The notes under the pieces were generated by a model. The model saw nothing but the letters and a program-made list of their open reading frames with translations, was not told the origin of the DNA and made no database searches. Both the position numbers and the translations under genes were made by a program. Below are positions 21,400-32,229 of a stretch of 64,000 nucleotides of DNA, one piece after another (position 1 is the stretch's first letter; the number at the start of each line of letters is the position of its first letter). This DNA comes from Apoda limacodes. Taxonomy: Eukaryota; Arthropoda; Insecta; Lepidoptera; Limacodidae. Location: contig OX291558.1 of NCBI GenBank assembly GCA_946406115.1, positions 20,638,205-20,702,204 on the forward strand. Direction: 5' to 3'.

Positions 21400-22370
21400 A
21401 AGTACCTTTATAATTTATTTACATATGCGTGGCAATGTAAATGTATTCATGTTGAATGTGTGTCTAAATACATTGCATATTAAATAATACAAAAGGTATT
21501 TTTTGTTTCTAATAAATATGATAATAAATGTAATTAGTACAAAAATAAAAAAAATATGCAATAATAGTAATAAATAATAATATACAAACACTCATAGCAA
21601 TAACTATTTATTCCTATACAATTTTAATATCAGGTATTTCAGGGTTTCGAAAAGTCTTAAAAACTTTAACTTCGCCAATTCCACATTCTATTACACTGTT
21701 TTATAATATCTATGTTTCACGAATGCAAAACTGACCGATCGGTCGTGACCAGACAATAAGATCTCACCGCTATGGATGGCTTGAACTAATATATAATGGA
21801 AGTGTGTGTCTTTCTATTCTGGATTAATAATTTACAATAAAATCTTAGTTATAAGTATTCTACCCGAAATTTTGTAAAAATAAACATTATTTTGCTCAAC
21901 TGATGTGTTGAGACTGTACAGACACTAATCATTACGTATTTTTATATGTATTCGCATGTAAGTGAATTTGTAAATTCTTAATTAGTAATAAAATTAAATA
22001 TCTTAAGCCTTTTATTTGTTAAATATATATTTTACTTTTCTATTATCTCCTTATAATTGATTAATTAGACATTTAATGCCTGATGAAATTGCTGTACTTT
22101 AAGTAGTAATTAACAAGTAATTAAGAGCACGAAATAGTCATTAATACAGCGGTAATTCTGATCTTTTAAGTGATTTCATCCGCAATAAACTCTGGAACTG
22201 AGTTTATTAATGTTGCTAGGGTATTACTGAATAATTGTAATTTTCGGCATATTGATGAACTACTAGCTTTGCCCCGCGGTTTGGACTGTGGAAGAACCTA
22301 TTACCAGTAGACTGTCGATTAACAAATGTCGATAACATTAAAATATGTACCTATAATGTTAATGCTCATT
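21400..22370. other. Gene-free AT-rich stretch
   Basis: No supported gene. 22255-22295 contains 'ctactagctttgccccgcgg', the head of a family B-type repeat, cut short. Confidence 0.4.
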
Positions 22371-22374
22371 ACAA

Positions 22375-22745
22375 CTACTAGGGACTTATACAGTCCTAGT
22401 ACATTAATTTAACAAACTTGAAAATCTTCACAGAATTAAGAAATAAATTATTACATACATAGACAAAATTTTTTTTTGTTTTAGACTTCTTGAAGGTAGA
22501 AGACTTAAAAAAAGAGACATAAAATATGTCATATCTATGTCTACATCATTAATTAAAATGAATATTTTCATAGCAAAGATGCAGTAAAAAAATTAATCTT
22601 TGTTTCAGTGCGCTACCAATTGAGTTATCAAGGCACAAGTCTTGCCATTGAAAATCCCCACTGCATCTTTACTGTAAGGTTTGTTAGAGGTTCAAGACCT
22701 GGCTCGAGGTTAATCTTTTGACTGCATCTTTTCTATCTAAACAAT
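22375..22745. mobile_element. Family S repeat with rearranged, inverted tRNA-like part
   Basis: The left half (22375-22635) follows family S in minus orientation: 'ctagggacttatacagtcct', 'catagcaaagatgcag', 'cgctaccaattgagttatc'. The B-box part is not in its usual place. Instead GGTTCAAGACCTGGCTCGAG appears at about 22690 in the opposite orientation, ending 'ttttgactgcatctttt'. The sequences around 22575 and 22730 are therefore inverted repeats of each other (~26 bp, imperfect). The copy looks as if its 3' part was duplicated or flipped. Confidence 0.55.
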
Positions 22746-22934
22746 CTTTGCAATAAAATATTATTTTAGGATTTTGGTGATAAACTCATTTGACATGCAG
22801 ACAGAAAGATATAATAAACATACATATAGAGAAACAATTTATCTTTGTAAAGACTATTAAATACTCTTGAAAATGAATTTTAGTAGTTTTAAAAAAATAG
22901 GTACTACATAATTTAAACATAAAGATTTAATAAA

Positions 22935-23065
22935 CTTCACTCACTAAAGCGTTTTACAGAATTGCCGCAAAATAACAGTAATGCAACCTGTAATTAGCGA
23001 GTAGGTAATTACTAGTTCGTAATTTACGCCGTAATTTTGTAATTAGGACTCATAATTTCTGCCTT
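22935..23065 (+). repeat. Family D repeat copy 1
   Basis: Shares 'aatgcaacctgtaattagcg', 'agtaggtaattac' and 'taatttctgccttgaatagtt' with 26530-26630 and 32985-33125. The family is non-coding and short, and I do not recognise its class. Confidence 0.5.
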
Positions 23066-23109
23066 GAATAGTTGATTTTATGTAATATGAGTTTTAACAG
23101 TTCACCAGC

Positions 23110-23455
23110 TAGTACTGTAGTAATTAAGGTCTTGCAAATTCCAGTTCCACCCGCCCTAAATTCGATTATCGGTGTAGGATTTCAATGGCAACTTCTCAAT
23201 CATAGAAAAAAATCGACTCACACTTTATGTTTTTTAAGCAGCTTATGTCCTTTCCACGGATTCAAACTATCTTCATGCTAAATTTCCCAGCGGTTCCACC
23301 CGCCCTAAATTCGGTTATCGGTATAGGATTTCAACGACAACTCCTAAATTATAGAAAAAAAAAACCAACTCACACTTGACGTTTTCAAGTAACCTATGTT
23401 CTTTCTCGGGACTCAAATTTTCATGCCAAAATTTATCTTAATCGGTACAGCGGTA
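23110..23455 (+). repeat. Family B-type head units, two in tandem
   Basis: Two successive units each begin with 'ccacccgccctaaattcg', 'ttatcggt' and 'ggatttcaa', then 'gactcacac', 'tatgttctttctcgggactc' and 'catgc'. The second starts ~170 bp after the first. A family B copy in reverse orientation follows at 23455. Confidence 0.6.
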
Positions 23456-23660
23456 CAGCACATCGAAGCATTCAATTGAGCTGACGGCTTTGGCACAGAA
23501 ATAGTTGAACGGGCCGTAAAGGTCATAGGCAATTCGTGTCCCGAAATATTCAAAAGTTCCCGCGAAAATTAACGCATTCCACTTAAATAAACTATCACTA
23601 CATAGCTGCCATAAGAATCCCACGTTGATAATTAAATTATCAACTGGCAAAAGCTTTTAT
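23455..23660 (-). repeat. Family B element, minus strand
   Basis: In plus-strand order: 'gctgacggctttggcacaga', 'aggtcataggc', 'ccgaaatattcaaaagttcc', 'cgttgataattaaatta', 'ctggcaaaagctttta'. Together with 23110-23455 it forms a head-outward inverted pair. Confidence 0.55.
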
Positions 23661-23756
23661 GTATATCTTATATTTTTTTAAATATATAAATGAAGTTAGT
23701 GTTTTTTTGGTAGGTACCTATGTACTACCAGCTAAAGTCAATAATACTATTTTTTC

Positions 23757-24002
23757 CTACTTAATATTATAAATTTGAAAGTTTGGGTGTTTGCTACTCA
23801 ATCACGTTTCAACCCCTGGACGCATCACACATATAGCTTAAGTCCTAGAAAAGAACATAGGCTACTTTTTATTCCAAAAAAATTAATAGTACCCGCGAAA
23901 ATAACTGTAACCGAGCTTAAATGAACTATAGCTGTATGTATAATCAAGGAGTTCCACGCCGATAACCGACTTCAGGGCGTATGGAGCCGCTGGCAAAATG
24001 TA
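23757..24002 (-). repeat. Family B element, minus strand, complete
   Basis: Runs from the tail 'attataaatttgaaagtttg' through 'caatcacgtttcaa', 'ataggctactttttattcc', 'cccgcgaaaataactgtaac', 'cacgccgataaccgac' to the head 'ggagccgctggcaaaa'. About 245 bp, non-coding. Confidence 0.65.
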
Positions 24003-24405
24003 GTCGTTAACACATATAAAAAAACCTCTACACCTAAACAAAACTTAACAAATCGCCTATCGCTTACACCAACGAAAAATATCTAAATGTCTAACATTTG
24101 AAGTTACAAACGACATCGACGCAACTTAGAACTAACTCATTAAACCGAACATCATGTAATTGCTTACTAATTGCTATGGTTCTGCAAACATATATAATTT
24201 ACTAACTTGTCTAGACAACAGATTTGACAAATTGGTATTCTGCTAACTCCAATCGTCATTTTAGTTATTTCACATGTTTTTATTATTTCAAATAAAAAAA
24301 GAATATGTTACTTTTTATTTCTGATTTAATTTGTAATTTAACTGGTTTTTATGTGCGGCTTCGCCCGTGGTGTATTTTGGATTTAAATGCAATTAAAGTT
24401 TTAAG
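24003..24405. other. Gene-free stretch
   Basis: AT-rich with no supported feature; 'ggcttcgcccgtgg' at 24357 may be a family B head fragment. Confidence 0.4.
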
Positions 24406-24410
24406 TGTTT

Positions 24411-24725
24411 AGGGTTCCGTACCCAAAGGGTTATACGAGACCCTATTGCTAAGACTTCGCTGTCCGTCCGTCGGTCTGTTACCGGACTGTGTCTCATGAA
24501 CCGCGATAATTAGACAGTTAAATTTTATTTATTAATTATTATAACCGCAACATTCACAGAAACTTGAAATATTCACAGAATATTTAGTTATAGATTCACT
24601 TTTAAAATGAATAAATAAATTAAAATAAAACAAATATTTAATGGGGGCTCCCATAGAACAAACGTGATTTTTTTGCCGTTTTTATAGATATTGATACGGA
24701 ATCGCACTTGGCCGGTTTTTTTATC
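24411..24725 (+). repeat. Family A element, complete ends
   Basis: Begins AGGGTTCCGTACCCAAAGGG, contains 'aagacttcgctgtccgtccg', 'ctcatgaaccgcgataat' and 'gggggctcccata', and ends 'gcacttggccggttttttta'. The palindromic right end is partly lost ('atacggaatcgcacttgg'). Confidence 0.7.
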
Positions 24726-24779
24726 TAGATAAACACTGCGAGTTGTTGAATTCCTAATTTAAAAAATTTTGTTCCCCTG

Positions 24780-25375
24780 TAACTTTAAAACTATGTCTTT
24801 TAAAAATCTAAAAAAAAAACAAGATAATAAATAGAACTTTACAAACAAATACTTAAAACATTTTTTTTTCACTTATAAGCTTTTATCAGACCAGTTTATT
24901 TAAGACCAGAGTACTTGTCAAGACAAATCAAACAAGCCGAAACTCGATGGCGTTGCGTCGTTTCATTACAGAGTTCGTATGACCACCTTCCAGCTCCATC
25001 ATCAGACCCTGGTTACCATTGAAAGACAAACTACTCGTCAAGATGATTCAAACAAGCCCAAAAACGATGAGTTTGTGTCGTTTCATTGCGAAGTTCCTAT
25101 GGCCACCTTCCAGCTCCATCATCAGATCAGCACCATGTTTTCATAATATTGCATTGATTTACACATGTATGAAAAATTTCAGCTCAATCGGTAACCGGGA
25201 AGTGGGTCAACTTTAATTTGCAAGATTACGTGACAAACATCGGGACAGGTGAACCTAAATAAAAGCTTGTAAAAAATAGGTTCACAAATACGTCATAAAT
25301 CCGCAATAGTTCTCATCTACGGAACTCTAACTTAATGCGTGTACGACACACACTTGTCCGGTTTCAATATATCAA
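24780..25375. repeat. Dispersed repeat with tandem 120-bp duplication
   Basis: 24914-25033 and 25034-25153 are diverged direct copies, each with 'cgtcaaga..attcaaacaagc', 'tcgtttcatt' and 'ccaccttccagctccatcat'. The tail has 'aaaatttcagctcaatcggt' and ends near 25375 with 'cacacttgtccggttt', similar to family A's 'cacttggccggttt' end. Non-coding. Confidence 0.6.
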
Positions 25376-25479
25376 AATTTTATTAGCAAAAAGAAATAAT
25401 TTGCAATATTGTATACATGCGAAAGTAGATAAACGATATATGTCTTAGAAGTTTAACAAAGTCGTTACTTTAGAAAGTT

Positions 25480-25660
25480 TGAAATGAACAAGTAGCTTTG
25501 GAGCCAGTGAATTTAAAGGCTTTTGAGCCGATTGCTTTAATGAGAAACTGAACAGAACAAGCAAGGTACGGTTTTCTCAACAAAGTAACTTAACTTCATT
25601 ATTCAAATGTGAATTAACATGGAACTTCAAAACGTTTAATCCGAAAACTTAATCTTGCAA
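25480..25660 (+). repeat. Family C repeat copy 1
   Basis: Shares 'tttaatgagaaactgaacag', 'aacaagc', 'ttttctcaacaaagta' and 'attattcaaatgt' with 28865-29015 over about 150 bp. A weaker third relative may lie at 27970-28060. No coding content. Confidence 0.6.
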
Positions 25661-25664
25661 AGTT

Positions 25665-26285
25665 TGGTTTGGATATTGTTAAAATATTCAGCTTTTAGGG
25701 TACTTACGCGTTACTTGAAATCTACATTTACAAATAAAGTTAGCCCGATAATTGGTACAAAACGGAAAATGAACCCGTTAAAATAAATTAAAAAATTTTT
25801 TACCCAATATTTACCTATCGTGACACGGTGAAACGAACTGAGACGGTATTTGCGTTGAGGGTGAAAGTTTGTATGCGTGTATGTATGTATGTCTGTTACT
25901 ATTTTTTGACGAAACTAATGGTCCGGTTTAGTTGTCGTTTGTTGCTTAAAAAAGGTATAACTTCAGATCAGGTTCTTAGTCATGTTTTACGGTTGTAGGC
26001 CACCAGAGGGAGCTGCACGAGATGTGGTTTATTGTATTACGTAGCTATTATTTCAGAGCAAGTTTTTGGTAATCTTTTCAACTATAGTGCACCAGAAGCG
26101 CTGCAGTAGAAATATTTATCCAAAACAGGCCGATATTTCGTCGTGGGTTTTAAAAAAAAAAAATTTTACTTGTTTGCTTTATAAGTATGTGTTTGCTTAA
26201 AATATGGATAGGTTTACACACAATATTGTTCTAATTTTACGTTAATTTAAGAAAGTTGAGCATTAAAAGAGAATAAAGTGTACAG
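25665..26285. other. Gene-free stretch
   Basis: Holds a short GTAT microsatellite near 25877-25893 and two related blocks 'ggccaccagagggagctgca' (25998) and 'tgcaccagaagcgctgcag' (26087), perhaps a degraded repeat. No gene. Confidence 0.4.
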
Positions 26286-26288
26286 TGT

Positions 26289-26425
26289 ACAAGCAAAGTG
26301 TACAGTGACTAAGAAAGTCATTTTTTTTATTTAAATAAATGGAGGCAGTCAATGGACGATCATTGACTGCCTCCATTTATTTAAATAAAAAAATTACTTT
26401 CTTAGTCACTGTACACTTTGCTTGT
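26289..26425. repeat. Near-perfect long hairpin (66/65-bp arms, 6-base loop)
   Basis: Left arm 26289-26354 and right arm 26361-26425 are reverse complements except for one substitution and one T indel, with loop 'gacgat'. Arms start ACAAGCAAAGTGTACAGTGA and meet at 'ggaggcagtcaatg'. Just outside the left arm, 'gtgtacagtg' occurs again (26278-26287). No open frame and no obvious target duplication. Confidence 0.92.
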
Positions 26426-26529
26426 GATCATGCCCCTTAAAATAATATGTCGCATACATTTTCTTTTATATAATCCACACATTTGTCGATATTCATTGTA
26501 TTGAATAGCATGCAATCGACAAGTACAAA

Positions 26530-26630
26530 GACAAAGCTTCAGCAGAAACCTTGCAAAGTTACATAATTGAAACGTGTAATTAGCGAGTAATTACGAGGTT
26601 CTACGTAATAGTTACTGTTGATTTATTTAT
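26530..26630 (+). repeat. Family D repeat copy 2
   Basis: 'cagcagaaaccttgcaaagt' followed by 'cgtgtaattagcgagtaatt' matches 32998-33070 and 22975-23010 in the same order. Confidence 0.5.
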
Positions 26631-26635
26631 TAATA

Positions 26636-26890
26636 TAACTAGAGTTTTCCAGCGGCTCCGCCCGCCCTAAATTCGGATATCGGCGTGAAACTCCTTAAAA
26701 TTAAATATTATAGGCTATGGTTCGTTTAAGCTCGGTTATAATTATTCCTGCGGGAACTTTTGAATTTTTCGGGATAAAAAGTACGGCATATCCTATTCCA
26801 GGACCTAACCTATATGTGTGCCAAGTTTCATCCCGATCCGTTAAGTGGTTGAAGCGTGATTGAGTAACAAACATCCATCCATCACAATAT
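26636..26890 (+). repeat. Family B element
   Basis: Head 'ttttccagcggctccgcccg', then 'taaattcggatatcggcgtg', 'gcgggaacttttgaattttt', 'cctattccaggacctaacct', 'aagtttcatcccgatccgtt' and 'gcgtgattgagtaacaaaca'. The terminal 'attataatattagtagg' is missing, so it is truncated at the tail. Confidence 0.7.
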
Positions 26891-26899
26891 ATGACTGGC

Positions 26900-27425
26900 T
26901 AGACAGCATCTATCCAGCATCCTTACGATAACTCTGTCTAGATGTCTACGATGGCCAACTGAATGAAATGATTGTTTTAAAAGTGACAATACTTTACGGA
27001 TGTACCTACCTATATAAATCTTGTTTTTGTAAAAGTTGGTATAGGTAGATAGATGATAAATGTCTCTGTCAGGTACCTACTTTATGTCTAATGGTATGCG
27101 GTTAACCAGAGCCACAAGCCAATTAACCTGAGCTTTAAAGGCTTTAAGGCTCCATACATCACCGTACTTAAAGAACTGCATAGCATTATCACCGGCCTTA
27201 TGGTAGTTTTTTACTTCACCAACGTTATTTTGTTCTAATGGTGATAAGGAGTAAGTCTATCGTTATACAAACTTTTTGAGTTTGAGTGGACAACGTTTGC
27301 AATACATAAATTTTAAGAACTTGTGGCTCCTTACCGAAAAATTTAACCTAGGACCATGGTAATCCTACTGCTGCACCACAAGTAGGAGAATATTATGAGC
27401 AGTTGACGTTCATAATATCTACAAT
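26900..27425. other. Gene-free stretch
   Basis: No supported gene. 27080-27200 is less AT-rich and may be an old repeat. Confidence 0.4.
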
Positions 27426-27429
27426 ATTT

Positions 27430-27790
27430 TTTATATAATATTTAAAACAAACACTCGAGAACGGCTGGACTGATTTGGATAATTCTTTTTTTGTTGTGTT
27501 CGTTATTGTTAAAACAAAGTGCGAGTCGGACTCACGAAATAAGGATAAACCGATTGTAATGAAATTTTGTTAAGTTGTTGTGAACACACAGGAAAAGGTT
27601 TCTGAAAAAGAAAAAAACTGTTCATGTGCGAGTTGGAGTCACGTACTAAGGGTAAACCGATTGGATTGAAATTTTGGTAAATTGTTGTGCACACGCCGAA
27701 GAAGGTTTTTGTATTAGTACAACCCTTTCAGAATAGGTGGCGCGCCGGTTGTGTTAAAAAGAGAAACAACGCTCGCCCGGTCAGCTAGTC
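27430..27790 (-). repeat. Dispersed repeat with an internal direct duplication
   Basis: 'cggctggactgatttggata' near the start and 'cgcccggtcagctagtcact' near the end are typical borders of a lepidopteran repeat. Inside, 27515-27600 and 27630-27715 are diverged direct copies ('tgcgagt.ggactcacg', 'ggataaaccgattg', 'aaattttg.taa.ttgttgtg'). Confidence 0.5.
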
Positions 27791-27799
27791 ACTGATAAG

Positions 27800-28860
27800 T
27801 AATAGTATATATACGAAGCGTGTTATTTATTTCAGCTAAATAACTTCTAAATTTAACTGCTCGGCAATGTTTATTTTTTTAATATCTCATTCCAACGTTT
27901 GTTACGTGTAACGTAAAAACATTAAAACTATAACTCGATTTAACAAGTAATAGAAAACTTGAGTACAAACTCGATTAACTTGAGAGATCGTAAATCTGAA
28001 TACTTAAAACTGTGCAGAACAAGCGACGTTACACTTTTTTAAACAATGTAAATGAAATCTTTACTCAAACGTGCTTTTACATTGTAACTAGAAAAGTTTA
28101 ATTTGAAATTCTAATCTTTAACATTACATCAAAAATTTTTTTGTACATCATATTTTCTATTCTATATCTTCATTTGGAAACAATGCCAATTCACTGGTGT
28201 CATTTTATTAGTTTCGTTTCTTTTGTTTTGTTTAAGAATGTAAGGGTTACCGCACAATAGATAAAATAAAACGCCAACTACTTACTTATTTTGCTGCATT
28301 TTGTTGACAGCATTAGGATCTTTGACATCGCATAGGCATTGAAATCGTTCTGTTCACAACATTTAAACAAACAATATAGCCGTTCGCTATTTGACAGCGC
28401 ATCCACTGCTCTCGCTCCCGAGCATGTGGAGACAATGCGTTGAATGCGGACTGTATTTGACGTCATAGCGCATTCATTTTTGGTCAACAGAATGATCAAA
28501 TGTAATATTTATAATTTTCTCAGAGGGGTGAAAAAACAGCTGAAAATGAATACTCTGGCTTGCGCAAGCCCCGCCCACTTCGGAAACTTTAATAATAAAA
28601 TTTATTTAAACATATCAAATATGAAAATTAAGAAATGCAAAAATTTAAACAGTTAGTAGAATAATGAACAATAATCCGCCGGCAATTTTTTTTATCGCGA
28701 TAAATTTTAATTTGCATATAATTTCGACATTTGATCGAATTTTGATCCTATAGCAACACTCAGTATAATTCTCACTAAGAAACAATTAACATTGTCATGT
28801 ACTTACTCTTACTTATATGTTTATAAGAAGTTTACCAGAGTTGCTGTTACATAAACTTTG
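27800..28860. other. Gene-free stretch
   Basis: Contains a TGACGTCA palindrome-like site near 28458 (tgacgtca) and a perfect 14-bp TTTATCGCGATAAA palindrome at about 28692-28705. Two small overlapping frames (28278-28499 -, 28444-28656 +) resemble nothing known. Confidence 0.4.
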
Positions 28861-28864
28861 AGAT

Positions 28865-29015
28865 AAATGCAAGTAACTTTAAAGCTCGTAAATTTGAAGC
28901 TTTTGAGCTGATTGTTTTAATGAGAAACTGAACAGAACAAGCGAGTAACGCTTTTCTCAAGAAAGTATCTAACTTGATTATTCAAATGTTATTTTACATG
29001 AAACTTGACATTGTT
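28865..29015 (+). repeat. Family C repeat copy 2
   Basis: Matches 25480-25660: 'tttgagctgattgttttaat', 'gagaaactgaacagaacaag', 'cttttctcaagaaagta', 'gattattcaaatg'. It abuts a SINE on its right. Confidence 0.6.
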
Positions 29016-29029
29016 TAATTATAATTGTT

Positions 29030-29110
29030 TTGGACAGATCATACAGCGCCATCTGATACCAAACTAAGTAAGGCTTGTCATATGATGTCAACGGATACAA
29101 ATACACACAT

Positions 29111-29145
<35 letters not shown>

Positions 29146-29285
29146 CCTACATATTATACAATACAGAAAACACACAGACTTAAGAAAAACACAAATATAA
29201 AATGTTTGTCCTGTGCAGGAATCGAACCCTCGCAATTGGTTCAGCAGGCAGCCACTGAACTACAGAGACTGTCAATTGCTGACTT
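29030..29285 (-). mobile_element. tRNA-derived SINE, minus strand
   Basis: Read on the minus strand, 29280-29205 has an A-box-like TAGTTCAGTGGCTG and B-box GGTTCGATTCC at normal tRNA spacing, followed by a body ending 'agcgccatct' reversed at ~29045. It shares body blocks with 2745-2960. An (AT)n tract interrupts the body. The anticodon-stem region is not a good tRNA cloverleaf, so I call SINE, not tRNA. Confidence 0.68.
29113..29140. repeat. (AT)14 microsatellite
   Basis: Uninterrupted AT dinucleotide run inside the SINE body. Confidence 0.9.
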
Positions 29286-29289
29286 AATA

Positions 29290-30225
29290 CCTAGGGATCT
29301 AATATTGTATTGAATTTTATTAAATCCCTTGGAATTCGAATTTAGAATCTCAACATAACAACAAAAAAATAATTGCTTTTTATTATTACGCAGAAGGTGA
29401 GAAAGCAGGACACTCTCCTCGGAAATAATGATGCTTTTGTCTTGAGTGAACTTGAATCCTTCATAGCACTTAGGATTCTAGTCTTCACTCTATTTCTTAG
29501 CTGGGCGTTAACTCTAAACAGTCCTTCGTTACTCTCGGAGTTCAGTTTGGTGCCAGCGACGTAATATAATGCTTTAACCCCTTGGTAAATAGTCTTTTGT
29601 ATTTAGATAATGTCGATCCTGTAGTTAAACTTTTGGTTCTTACACATAGTTTCTGCCGATTTATATAATGGCAGTTTGAGAAGCCTTAAAGACAGACTGG
29701 TATTTTCCATCGACGCATATCGCATCATTTAGGTATAAACCTTCAACTAAGTCATTTTTCATCACACTTAGTTGTAAACAGTGGCATTATGTACACGAAA
29801 AGCGGTTGCTAAACCCTATTTACTCTAATTGTGTAAACGGGAATTCCCATTTATGCCCAAAATGCCTAAAAAATTGAGTTCATTAAAAAAAAGTCGTTAT
29901 TTAAAAATGTAAATATATTTGTTTGACAGTAGAAGTTAGGAATCGAACGTTTATCTTCCTTAACGTGAGTGACTGTAAATGACAACATATATATTGGGTA
30001 TATTTAAAAATATGCAAGTTACATGTACCATCATTAAGCTTCTGTAAAAATGCCTTATTGGTGAAAAAATTAAAAATGTCTAACATTAAAATCCTAAATT
30101 TTTTATTAACAATCTTCTTTATCAATGCACTTACAGTAGAGCCTATTATAATTATATATGTTCATAGAAGTGTGCACATGTGGCCAAAATTACCATGGAC
30201 GGTGGGAATCCCCTTTTTTTATTGA
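29290..30225. other. Gene-free stretch
   Basis: Small frames (29373-29564 +, 29901-30125 -) are unsupported. No RNA gene seen. Confidence 0.4.
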
Positions 30226-30229
30226 GATT

Positions 30230-30272
30230 GTATGATGGGACCCCATTTTGCCCTTTGGGTACGAAACTTTGG
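30230..30272 (-). repeat. Family A end fragment
   Basis: 'gggaccccattttgcccttt' and 'gggtacgaaac' are the reverse complement of the family A start (GTTCCGTACCCAAAGGG...). Only ~40 bp remain, next to a LINE. Confidence 0.45.
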
Positions 30273-30284
30273 GCACCTTTCCTT

Positions 30285-31545
30285 CTTAATGGAAAGATAC
30301 CGAGCCATTCTCCTACTGCCCTATAAGTTTACTTAAGGCCCTTGGTAAACTTTACGAACTTCTCCTCCTCGCTCGCCTACGGAACCCTATATCTCCAGAA
30401 GTATCTTAATCGACGAGCAGTTTGATCTCCGTGCCAAACACCAGTATTAGGTAAGCCCCGTCACACGGGCGCTGTCTTCTTCGATGTAGCGAAAGCCTTC
30501 GACAAAGTCTGGCACAATGGTTTAAATTATAAACTGTACAACTATCAGTTGCCAGACCGCCTCGTACTCATCATACGAGACTATTTTTCGAACCGCAGCT
30601 TTCGCTATAGAGTCGAAGGCAATGGTTCGTGCTCACCCCTATCTTATACCTTCTGTACACCAACGCCATCCCTACGACGATAGGTACCCAACAAGCCCTC
30701 TTCGTGGACGATACCGCTATTTACACCACCGATAGGTAAGTGAGTCGAATCACTAAGAGACTCCAATCCTCAATCACCGCGGTTGGTTCGGAAATGGAGA
30801 ACCGAAGTGAATCGCGACGAAAGCTTTGCCGTTCTCTGTACCTGGCCTCCCGCCGAGACCATCTTCCCTCTTTCTCTTCGGCCGTGTCTTTCTTTGGGAA
30901 AACAAGGCCAAATATCTCGGTGTGACCCTGGATAGGTGATTGAACTTCCGCGATCACACCAAAATAGTTAGAGACAGAGCCGCATTTATCCTCTGTTGTC
31001 TATATTCTATGATAGGCAAGTACAGTAAGATGTCGCTTAGAAATAAACTGACTCTTTACGTTACTTGCATCCGACCCATACTAGCATATGCTAGCGTTGT
31101 CTAAACGCAACCTCCACAAACTCCAGAACCTACAAAACCACTTCCTCAGAGCGGCCTCTGGAGCCCCCTGGTACGTCTGTAATGCGGACCTACACAGGGC
31201 CTTCGAGCTCCCCACGATTCCCCAATATCTTAAAGACCTTGCAGTCCGCTTTTTCGAGCGTACACAAAATCACCCAAATCGATTATTTGTGCAATCCACA
31301 ACCTATCATCCCTCCGACCGAACTCGGCACGGTCGAAAAACTATTGTTAGGCGGCCACGGCACGTACGAACGGCCCCAGACGACGATCTCACTATTCGGA
31401 TTGCGGTACTTGTTTCAATGACCTCCCCTAATAGAGGACTTAACACAACGCCGTCGTCCCCGGGTTCGTCGTCGTAACTGGCTACTTTGACAGCGCATCA
31501 CTGATTTATCTCCTCAAAACCGAAAGTGCTGGTATCACAGAATAA
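30285..31545 (+). mobile_element. Jockey-type non-LTR retrotransposon, reverse transcriptase part, decayed
   Basis: Reverse-transcriptase blocks appear in order across frame shifts: YRAILLLPYKF (30300), LIDEQFDLRAKH (30408), GAVFFDVAKAFDKVWH (30466-30515), then KLYNYQLPDRLVLIIRDYFS and SFRYRVEG. The catalytic box is ALFVDDTAIY at about 30698-30727 (F-V-D-D instead of F-A-D-D). Next come KYLGVTLDR (30910), IRPILAYAS (31072) and a 129-codon open part (31088-31477) with LHKLQNLQNHFLRAASGAPW and YLKDLAVRFFERTQNHPN. The extreme end, from 31310, is the segment shared with 10695-10880. Frame shifts and the loss of 5' sequence make it inactive. The pattern is that of lepidopteran jockey-clade elements. 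Confidence 0.85.
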
Positions 31546-31559
31546 TAAAAAGAGTATAT

Positions 31560-32145
31560 ATATATCTGTGGCTGTGGGACCCCGCCGCGCATATAAATTT
31601 GCTTTATGAGCGTTTAGCTAAAATCGACAATGTTGATTTCAAATAGAGCTCATTTTTCAGTGGCTAAAATTTATTGTAGATAGGAGTATAGCTTAGCGTA
31701 AAAAGTGGAAAATAATTATTTACAGTTATATGAAATAAGATATTAAAAATTATATTACAATCATGTTCTAAAATAAATTTTAAAAAAATTTTATAAAATA
31801 AATTTTGTTTCCGCTACTAGTTGATAAATTAGTAATGAATTAAAAAAAGAAAAACGAGAGATTCGGCCGTGAGTTTTTTAAAGCGATGTTTTGACAGATT
31901 TTTTTAAACAAATTCAGTAATTAACTAGTTAAATAATGAAGAAAGCTATGTTGTTTTTTTCCAGTCTGAAACTTGCAATAAAATAAAGTGAAATCGATTT
32001 CAAAACAAGCAGAAAAACTGCACATTTAAGTAGCCCTACTTGAAGATCTTATTCTGCGCTGACCATAAAGCGCATTGTATGCGATCAATTCTTGCGTATA
32101 AAACAAGTTTTTGAATGAACTTCACGTTATTGTGGTGACTGTAGG
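31560..32145. other. Gene-free stretch
   Basis: AT-rich with no supported feature. Confidence 0.45.
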
Positions 32146-32147
32146 CT

Positions 32148-32225
32148 GCTCCATAGCTCTGTTGGTAGCTCTAGCTGCCTGACGATCTAAGGGGCGTGGT
32201 TTCCCCGCACGTGACAAACATTTTC
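32148..32225 (+). mobile_element. tRNA-like SINE head
   Basis: 'catagctctgttggtag' resembles an A box (tRNA: tagctcagttggtag), and ~45 bases on 'gcgtggtttccccgcacg' resembles a damaged B box in a typical 'gtgggttcgatccccgcac' context. Arms do not pair well enough for a tRNA. It is immediately followed by an inverted-repeat element. Confidence 0.45.
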
Positions 32226-32229
32226 AAAG

